Shown piece after piece: positions 56,533 through 64,000 of a DNA stretch of 64,000 bases. Numbering within the stretch: the stretch's first letter is position 1; each line of letters starts with the position of its first letter. The translations under genes were made by a program, and so were the position numbers. A model generated the notes under the pieces. That model searched no databases. It was given only the letters and a program-made list of their open reading frames with translations, and was not told where the DNA came from. Source of the stretch: Lactuca virosa (lineage: Eukaryota; Streptophyta; Magnoliopsida; Asterales; Asteraceae); NCBI GenBank assembly GCA_928212115.1, contig CAKMRJ010003334.1, forward strand, positions 18,354,113 through 18,418,112. The letters run 5' to 3'.

Positions 56533-56848
56533 GTACGCCCCGCGTACATGAGTACGCCCAACGTACTCGGAAGCTAGGCCTCGGATTGACCACGTCACCT
56601 CTTTCCTCGTATGCGACACGTATCTCACTCAATCAACACGTCCGAAGCCAGGTAGCCATTACGCCTCGCGTACGAAAAGATTACGCCCATCGTAATGGGA
56701 CTAGCATCGACGCGTGCCTCATAGCCTCACCACGTCCGAAGATCGGATAAGAATCAAACTAGTACGCCCCGCGTACAAGAAGTACGCCCACCGTACTGAG
56801 GTTTTCAGTAGTACGCCCAGTGTACATGAATATTACGCCCATCATACC
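56533..56848. repeat. Iterated TACGCCC...CGTA dyads in solo LTR D
   Basis: About eight palindromes with arms around a CCC(N)(N) centre: GTACGCCCCGCGTAC (56533-56547), AGTACGCCCAACGTACT (56551-56567), ATTACGCCTCGCGTAC (56659-56674, imperfect), ATTACGCCCATCGTAAT (56680-56696), then copies at 56761-56776, 56781-56797, 56811-56825 and 56832-56848 (decayed). Confidence 0.85.
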
Positions 56849-56864
56849 GAGGGCCAGACCCCTC

Positions 56865-56875
56865 CTATAAATAGG
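56865..56875 (+). promoter_or_regulatory. TATA box of solo LTR D
   Basis: CTATAAATAGG, 17 bp downstream of the last TACGCCC dyad. Confidence 0.7.
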
Positions 56876-58338
56876 ATGCGAGACCTCCGGGTTTTGTTTA
56901 GAATTTTCAAATCCTCTCTCTACTGAAACACTCCTTTAAGCCTTTCTAAACCCTCCGAAGTCCCGAGAACCTCCTTACCACCTGAAGCAAGCCCCGAAGT
57001 CCTCAATTTTAAGCTGAAACTCTGCCCGCGTGAAACCGACTTTTCATCAAAAGCTCTCAGTTTCATCAAGAAAACTCCTTTCTAAGAAACGAAACGTTGC
57101 CCGAATCACCACCTATCAAGTGAGTTTATACCCCTATATTTTCACTATTTTTATAATGTTTTAGGGGGAAATACAAGTAAAATACAAGGAAATCTTGTAT
57201 AAATAACAAAATTTATTTAAATAGTTTACGATTGTTATTTTTACTAAAATAAACATACTATTTTACCAGTTCAGGATTTCATATAAAAACAAACATATAA
57301 ACTATAATAGGTATAGTTTATGTGTCATACATACTTATCAATACAGTTGATGGAACTTAAATATTTCTTTTCATATTCAGGATAACTTACGAAAACAACT
57401 ATATAAATTATATTAAATATAATTTATGAGATATTTACAAAATGTCTATTACAAAGATAGTTTTCATTATTCTACACGTAACTATCAATATAGCATTTGT
57501 GAGACACGCTTCAAGTACTTATTTGAGTATAAAACAAAAGTCCTAAAAATTATAACCAGAGTCTCCTTGAGGGAGAGTGTGACACTTGTGTATAGATCTA
57601 TACGGGACTGACAATCCCGCACCAGAGCTGCTTGCAACAGCTAGGTCGGCAGACCTGTGGTGACAATTGTCGTACCATATTTCGACGCCTGAAGAACGTC
57701 GTGTTTCAGGCGAGGCTTAGGTCATCAAGCATGGTTATGATAACTCACAATTTGGTATTGAATAATGCGTTTAGTGTAAGAATAAGTAAACAACTTCACA
57801 TAGTTTTATATAAATAAAACTATAAATGGTGAATCCAGATATTTATAACTTCATAAGTTCTCTTACAGAATACTATTCTAATACAAAGAAAAGTTACTTT
57901 TCATAGTTTTATGGGAATTTAAAACTATATCATACTATTGCAGAACACAAATACATATACAACAGAAAATATAGGATTTTCTGGGGAAAACATGTTTACA
58001 TTTTTCAAATGAACAAATTACAAATTTCAATTACAAACATGCTTATGAACTCACCAACTTAATTGTTGACACTCTTTTCAAAACTACTTGTGTTTTCAGG
58101 AAATCGATAAACAGGTACCCACAAGTTCTGAGGAGGACAGAGCCTCATATAGTTATGTCTTTTAATTATACTTTTTGGTGTCAAATATACAATGATTTGA
58201 ACACGAATGTAATTTTATATTTTATCAATGTAAAGAATGTTGTCCTTTGATTACTATTGTGCATTGTTGTGATACTACACATGAAGTCATCCACCCCCGA
58301 ATGTTTCCGCCGTACCGGTTTGGGGGTGTGACAAACTT

Positions 58339-60147
58339 CGAGCAGAATAGAGTTTCAACTTGTAGTCTAGTAAGATTGTGATGTCTCCCGATAGCATGGT
58401 CTTAAACTACCATTCACTAACATAGTATTGTGTGGTCTCATCAGTGTGTGGTTTCATATGCTGAATCATTAATCACTTTTATTAGAAGAAAAAGGGCAAG
58501 ATGGATAGATACGTTTAATATATCACAGACAATGATATACCCATCGACACAGATTTGTCAAGCTCTCATCAGCGTATGGTACGTTACGCTAAATCATAAA
58601 ACTTTAAAGAATAATATAAGGGCAAGAATGGATTGGTACGTGTGATAGCCTACAATACATAGACTAACTATTGGCACAGACTTTCATACTTTTATCAGTG
58701 TGTGGTTTTACACAGTGAATCATCAAGTTCTGTATTAGAAGACTTATAGAGAATGGATTGTTTAAGTCATGCTGAGGTGAAATTAGCGTGAATCATTAAC
58801 ATTTTAACTCATCAACAAGAAGTGGTTTAAACTTTTGTATCATGGAGTAAGTTGCAATCTAGAATCAAAGGTTCACCGTGAAATCATAATGGTACCATGT
58901 CATACCTCACACTAGGAGGTGAGGGACATGAACAACCCTTTGTCATTTAAGGACCAGAAAAATAACTCTTACACCGATGACTATGAAATCAAGGTAAGCC
59001 ATTGGGTTTTGCTCAATGTTTCAGCAGAACATGAGACTTGATGCATCCGACAAGCATGCTTCCAGGGACATGGTCAGGTAAAGATGATTAAATTAAAAAT
59101 AAACACCCCAGTCTTTCTATCAATATTTTTTTTATGTGGACCAGGCAATCTCACTTTGAGAGTTTAGACAATTCTAGACAATCAGCGTGAGAGTGTGACT
59201 TAATGTTCTCAGCAGATGGTCTCACTGATGAGAAACTTAGAGAGATTTTGTCACATATAGTAGCATGCTTCTAGGGATGATGATGTATCAAAACCTGCAT
59301 ACTAGGCTTCAAGTTGCCACCATCGGATTCCTTTACAAAATGGTACAAAATAATAATATAAGAATACAACAAGAAAACCATTTATTGATTTCTTTTACAA
59401 ACAAGGTAAAGGAATATACATCCTTTTTCAGAGCTTCTCAATATATTTTCTTTCAGTAAATCTTTTGCGTAGAATCAAATATTTCAAAATAATTACTCAT
59501 TTATTGATTTCTTTTCTTCGAGATATTTATTCTTAGAAGCTAGTTACAAAAGAAAACATAAGTGAGGATAAATACATCAATATAAAACTCATCTCACTAT
59601 AAATAAAGAATGATGAAGCTATTTATCATTGAGACGTTGTGGATAGACTCCAAGCTTCTTATTTATCAAGAGCATAAGACAAGCAGAGATCGGTATTTGT
59701 AGCCGAAGAGTTAACTGGCTCGAATCCAGAAAACCATTGTGTCCTCAAAATCAACACGAGGGCATTCGAGGTTTTATCCGATTATGATTCAATAGATGAA
59801 AACAAGACTTACTGCATCTATGGTTTCTCTTTGCATCCATAACAGTGAGTGGATGAGAAAAGGGGTTTTCGCAAGAATAAGAGGACATGATGCCACTTAT
59901 TTTCTCAGCACCAAGATCATTGAGATCTTTCAGGATCTTACAAATTCTAAAGAAGAAAGATGCAAAAAAGCTGTAGATAGATTTGAAAGATGAAAAGAGA
60001 GAAAAGAGAATATATGTAAATACTAGAAGCAAAGGATAAACAAACTATTGTAAACGTTTGTAAAAATAATAAAAACAACATTTGTTTTTGTATTTTTGTG
60101 TTTTTTTAAGAAAACAATCAGAAGCAATCAAAATTGTTAGAAGGCAA
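58339..60147 (-). other. SIRE-like Copia region between RNase H and 3' LTR
   Basis: 1.8 kb without a supported open frame. SIRE elements often carry an env-like or extra frame here; none is readable. Contains a three-unit tandem repeat (58437-58775) and purine-rich stretches near 59940-60010. Confidence 0.55.
58437..58775. repeat. Tandem repeat, about 127-bp period, three units
   Basis: Units start at 58437, 58565 and 58691, each with (C/T)T(C/T)ATCAG(T/C)GT(G/A)TGGT, then ...(G/A)AATCAT, then a GGGCAAGA/GAGAATGGAT stretch. The third is shorter. Strongly diverged. Confidence 0.7.
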
Positions 60148-62766
60148 TTAAATCATTGAAAGCATGCCAAGATCTACTATTAATTTTTTTAAAGTCTTCT
60201 CGTCCAACGCCTTAGTGAAAATGTTAGCCAGCTGATCAGTGGATGGGATGTAAAATAACTCCACTTTTCCCTTTTGAACTATATATCTGATAAAATGATG
60301 ACGGATGTCGATGTGCTTGGTCTTAGAATGTTGCATTGGATTTTCTATCATCTGAATGGCACTGGTGTTGTCACAACAGATGGGTGTCTTCGAGAAGTTT
60401 AGACCATAATCCAAGAGCTGATTCTGAATCCATAGAATCTGAGCACAACACCTTCCAGCGACAACATATTCAGCCTCAGCGGTAGAACAAGCCAGTGATG
60501 TCTGTTTTTGCTGGACCAGGTTACCAATCTATTTCGAAGTATTTGAGATCCTCTTGAAGTGATTTTACGATCAATTCCATACCCGAAATGATCGGAGTCA
60601 GTGTATCCCACCAGCTTGAACTCAGAGTCACGAGGATACCATAACCCAAGAATGGGTGTATGCTTTAAGTACCGGAAAATCCTTTTCACAGTGTGAAAAT
60701 GAGAATCCTTAGGACTGGCTCGATAATGAGCACACAATATGGTAGCGAACATAATGTCAGGGCGAATGGATTTAAGATAGAGTAGAGAGCCTATCATTCC
60801 CGTAAACAATGTTGCATTCAAATCAGTGTCACTTGGATCAGTGCTAATAGATGCTGATGAAGACATCAGAGTCTTTGCCGTTTTGCAATCAGTGAAACCA
60901 TATTTCTTCAGCATATCTGCAATATGTTTAGCTTGACAAACAAAAATACCATTAGTTAGTTATTTCTCCTGCAAGCCCAAAAAGAAAGTTAGTTCAGCCA
61001 TCATGCTCATCTCGAACTTCTTGGCCATGACCTCCACAAATTCTGAACTTAGCTTTTCATTAGTGGATCCAAAGATGATATTGTCTACATACACTTGAGC
61101 AAGAATGATATCAGATCCTAATTGCTTTATAAATAGATTGTTATCAATATTTCCTCGTTTGTATCCACTTGAGAGAAGATAACTTGCCAACATGTTATAC
61201 CATGCTCTAGGAGCCTGCTTTAAGCGATAGACAACTTTATCAAGACGATACACATGATCTGGAAACTCTTCATTTCAAACCCTGGAAGTTGTTTTAGAAA
61301 GACCTATTCTTGAAGATTTCCATGTACAAAGGCATTCTTGACGTCCATTTGGTAGACTTTGAAGTTCTTAAAGGAGGCAAAAGCGAGGAACAAACGAATT
61401 GCTTCCAGTCTTGCAACAGGAGCAAATGTTTCCTCATAGTCTATCCCTTCAAGGTGATAGAACCCTTGAGCCACAAGCCTAGCTTTGTTTCTTATGACGA
61501 TTCCATCTTCATCCATTTTGTTCCTGAAAACCCAGTGAGTGCTAATGATAGTCTTTACTTGAGGTTTGGGAACAAGAGTCCGCACATGATGATGTTCGAA
61601 TTCATTCAGCTCATCTTGTGTGGCTTTAATCCAGTCAGCTTCTTTCAAGGCATCAATGACATTTTGTGGTTCAATCATTGAGATAAAGTTTACAAACATG
61701 CAGAAGTTGCTACTAACTCTGTTGCGAGTAAGAATAGTAGAATTTACATCTCCAATGATTTGGGATTCAGGACAATCTCGAAGGATTCTTGGATAAGAAC
61801 TTTCATTTGCATTGCTTTGGGAAGAGTCTTCCTGATTGGATGGTTCATATTCTTCAGGGATAATATGCTGATCTTCAAATATAGGTTGTGAATTTATTAA
61901 TTGATCAAAATTAGGAACAATGGGATTAACGTCATTTGACAAAAGCTTAGGAACATGGTCTAAAGGACTGTAAGTAAGTTCATTCATAATTAACAAGGGA
62001 TGATCAACTCAATCATGAATGAATGAGTCCTCGTCAAAAGTGACATGAACTGTTTCTTTAACAATTTACCTTGAAAGATTAAATACTCTGAAAGCCTTGG
62101 ATATGATAGAGTATCCTAGGAACAATCCTTCATTAGCTTTAGCTTCAAACTTCGAACGCTGATCTCTTTGATTAAAGATGAAACAAACACATCTAAACAC
62201 ATGAAAAAAAGAGATGTCTGGTTTCCTTCCTTTCAGTAGTTAATAAGCAGTTTTCCCATGGCGCTTAACAATAATAGGCCGATTTTGGGTATAACACGCT
62301 GTCTTGACAGCTTCAGCCCAAAATGATAAAGAAAGACCAACTTCAACGACCATAGTTCTTCCAGCTTCAATGAGAGCTCTGTTTCTTCTTCCTACAATAC
62401 CATTTTGCTGAAGAGTTCTAACTGCAGAAAAATTCTGAAAAATTCCTGAGATTGAGAAAAAGTCCTACAAAGAGGAGTTTCTGAATTCGGTTCCATGATC
62501 ATAGAGAACCTCCCACTGTTTGATGAGAGCAATGATTTCATCAACGGCATGACTTTTCTTCCTTAAGAAGACTACCTATGTAGACCTTGAAAATTCATCC
62601 ACAATGATGAGAGTGTATTTCTTCCCAACTCTTGACTTAACTAGAACATATCCAAACAGATCCATGTGAAGGAGATGAAGAGGTTTGATAATAAAGGAGC
62701 ATGACTTTGGCTTGAAGGAAGACTTGGTTTTCTTCCCTTTTTCACACGCTGAGCATAACTTATCCT
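60148..62766 (-). pseudogene. SIRE-like Copia pol remnant: integrase, RT, RNase H
   Basis: Minus strand from 62766. Integrase zinc end (CSACEKGKKTKSSFK), core (LLHMDLFGYV, VDEFSRSTW, YDHGTEF where SDHGTEF is usual), LQQNGIVGRRNRALIEAGRT (the catalytic Glu of the usual VVERKNR context is Gly), FWAEAVKTACY; a stop, then FLGYS. RT: a 230-codon frame 61996-61304 (WIKATQDELNEFEHH, HWVFRNKMDEDG, YEETFAPVARLEAIR, YQMDVKNAFVHGNLQE), frameshift, 61253-60960 with VVYRLKQAPRAWY and QVYVDNIIFGSTN, in which YVDD is YVDN. RNase H is 60914-60399 and 60414-60148 (YTDSDHFGYGIDRK, ICCDNTSAI, HIDIRHHFIR, ANIFTKAL). Non-functional. Confidence 0.9.
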
Positions 62767-63861
62767 TTGTTCAGCTGCAAGGGCTAGGAGATTTTTGCAG
62801 CAGGGATGTACGGGATTTCTGGCTTATATCTCGGATACGAGGGTTGAGCCCACGACGGATATGGGCAGTGTGCCGGTTGTATAGGAATTTCAAGATGTTT
62901 TTCCCGAGGAGTTACCGGGAGTGCCTCCGGAGAGGAAAGTGGAGTTTCGCATTAATTTAGTGTCGGGTGCCGCACCGATAGCAAAGGCACCGTACCGGCT
63001 AACACCGCCCGAGATGCAGGAGCTATCTACGCAGCTTCAGGAGCTGCTAGATCGAGGGTTTATCCGACCGAGCAGTTCCCCGTGGGGAGCTCCGATACTG
63101 TTCGTGAAAAAGAAGGATGGGTCACATAGGATGTGTATTGATTATCGAGAGCTGAACAAACTAACGGTGAAGAACCGTTATCCATTACCGAGGATCGATG
63201 ATTTGTTTGATCAGCTGCAGGGCGTGTCTTGGTTTTCCAAGATTGATCTACGGTCGGGATACCATCGGATGAAGATTCGGGAGGAGCATATACCGAAGAC
63301 AGCTTTCGGGACTCGGTATGGGCACTATGAGTTTGTGGTGATGCCATTCGGGTACAATGCCACAACAGCGTTCATGGACCTCATGAACAGAGTGTGTAGA
63401 CCGATGCTGGATCGGTCGGTGATCATTTTTATTGATGATATATTGGTCTATTCTAAGACCAAGGAGTAGCATGAGCAACATTTGAGAGAAGTATTGGAGA
63501 CCCTGAGGGCGGAGAGGTTGTATGCCAAGTTCTCCAAGTATGATTTCTGGCTGCGAGAGGTACAGTTTTTGGGGCACATCATCAACTAGGAGGGCATTTC
63601 GGTTGATCCAGCCAAGGTTGAGGCAGTGATGCGGTGGGAAGTGCCGAAGAATGCTTCCGAGATCCATAGCGTCTTAGGTCTAGCGGGCTATTATCAGAGA
63701 TTCATCCAGGATTTCTCCAAGATTGTTGTGCCTTTGACTCGCTTGACCAAGAAGAATGTGACATTTCGGTGGGGCACGGATCAACAGTTGGCTTTTGAGA
63801 CCCTGAGACGGAGGTTATGCGAGGCTCCGATTCTAGTACTACCTGAGGGGTTAGATGATTT
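62767..63861 (+). pseudogene. Gypsy pol fragment: protease end, RT, start of RNase H
   Basis: From 62767 the plus strand reads as the protease-RT linker (ARARRFLQQGCTGFLAYI), then FPEELPGVPPERKVEFRINL, RT fingers (FIRPSSSPWGAPILFVKKKD, CIDYRELNKLTVKNRYPLPR), palm (FSKIDLRSGYHRMKI, MPFGYNATTAFMDLMN, VIIFIDDILVYSKT), a stop at 63467-63469, AKFSKYDFWLREVQFLGHII, a stop at 63586-63588, then thumb (GLAGYYQRFIQDFS) and the lead into RNase H. A long open frame is 62921-63469. RT catalytic FIDD is intact. It is cut at 63861 by a new LTR. It repeats about 110 bp of protease end already present in F at 54880-54985 with many differences, so it comes from another Gypsy copy. Confidence 0.88.
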
Positions 63862-64000
63862 TGTTGGGTTTTGTGTACTATAACACTCCTATGGTGCACA
63901 TACAACCCTAATAGCTTTGGATCTAAGTTTTCTCTAGTTATACATGCAACAAAAATTATCCAAAGCATGAAACCTATCTAGCATACAAATTTGGTACATG
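63862..64000. mobile_element. Start of another LTR (probably Copia), cut by window end
   Basis: Begins TGTTGGGTTTTGTGTAC exactly where the Gypsy frame breaks. Words such as GCTTTGGATCTAAGTTTTC recall the young Copia LTR (TACTTTGGATCTATGTTTT). Orientation cannot be fixed without the other end. Confidence 0.6.

Larger units (their letters stand above)
55802..58333 (+). mobile_element. Solo LTR D (TACGCCC-family Ty3/Gypsy), 5-bp duplication
   Basis: TGTAACAACTCG to GGGGGTGTGACA, 2532 bp, flanked by aactt at 55797-55801 and 58334-58338. No PBS, purine tract or coding sequence. TACGCCC dyads at 56533-56848 precede TATA at 56865-56875. The 3' half is AT-rich with the words GAACTCACCAAC (58047) and TTTTCAGG (58095). 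It lies inside the SIRE-like Copia and is therefore younger than it. Confidence 0.92.
54992..62766 (-). mobile_element. SIRE-like Ty1/Copia element, 5'-truncated, minus strand
   Basis: The 3' LTR is 54992-55472. Downstream (in plus order) are the purine tract, a noncoding 3' region split by solo LTR D (55802-58333), RNase H, RT and integrase. The element stops abruptly at about 62766 within the integrase zinc region; gag, protease, PBS and the other LTR are missing. RT and RNase H motifs (LKQAPRAWY, IIFGSTN, PMQHSKTKHIDIRHHFIR) are those of the SIRE/Maximus lineage. It abuts Gypsy RT-side sequence at 62767 that duplicates, rather than continues, F's protease end. Confidence 0.85.

Noticed and set aside
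56520..56926. Open frames of 76 and 70 codons across the TACGCCC array
   Set aside because: Open only because the repeats lack stops; they lie upstream of or across the TATA box of solo LTR D.
54992..62766. SIRE-like Copia as a simple nested insertion in F
   Set aside because: The right-hand LTR is absent and the Gypsy sequence on the right overlaps rather than continues that on the left; recorded as a chimeric junction instead.

Overview
This window is plant nuclear repeat DNA. The sequence types point to a composite (Asteraceae), most likely Lactuca or a close relative. That identification rests on my familiarity with these LTR families (TACGCCC and AACTCGACGAGTT repeats, very long Gypsy LTRs), not on a search. 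I see no intact host gene. Nearly everything is LTR retrotransposon, mostly Ty3/Gypsy, with Ty1/Copia nested inside, plus one LINE fragment, one Tourist-like MITE and some AT-rich spacer.

Left part (1-21 kb): an old minus-strand LTR of a 'TACGCCC' family (pieces at 615-746, 2516-2602 and 21012-21060) was hit repeatedly. A Gypsy LTR runs off the left edge (1-614). A solo LTR sits at 747-2510 (target duplication taggg). Element A, a Ty3/Gypsy element with a chromodomain-like C terminus, spans 2603-21006 (duplication cctac). A's gag is split by element B (5576-15435, minus strand, duplication ttgtc), a gag-only non-autonomous element with 3-kb LTRs.

Middle (21-31 kb): a 5'-truncated LINE, AT-rich spacer, a 1.9-kb gag-only Copia element C (23999-25917), a MITE (26107-26441, duplication taa), two microsatellites and Copia RNase H relics.

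Right part (28.7-64 kb): a minus-strand Gypsy element E holds a decayed Copia (31089-37566, duplication cacta). E's right LTR is broken at 42753 by a plus-strand Gypsy element F. F's own LTR is split by a young Copia (43295-51260, duplication ctatt) that looks close to coding-competent, with only two obvious lesions. F's protease end is followed by a minus-strand SIRE-like Copia (54992-62766), itself split by a solo Gypsy LTR (55802-58333, duplication aactt). A second Gypsy RT fragment and the start of another LTR close the window.

The most interesting observations are three. First, several unrelated Gypsy LTR families each carry their own short palindrome with a CG-N-CG type centre, iterated just upstream of the TATA box. 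Second, three LTR families share a module made of a degenerate tandem array followed by the block GGGGAACTCACTAAGC. Third, F's protease reading frame contains what looks like a 64-nt GT-AG intron. All coordinates, duplications and motif readings are by eye; family names come from residue motifs I recognise.
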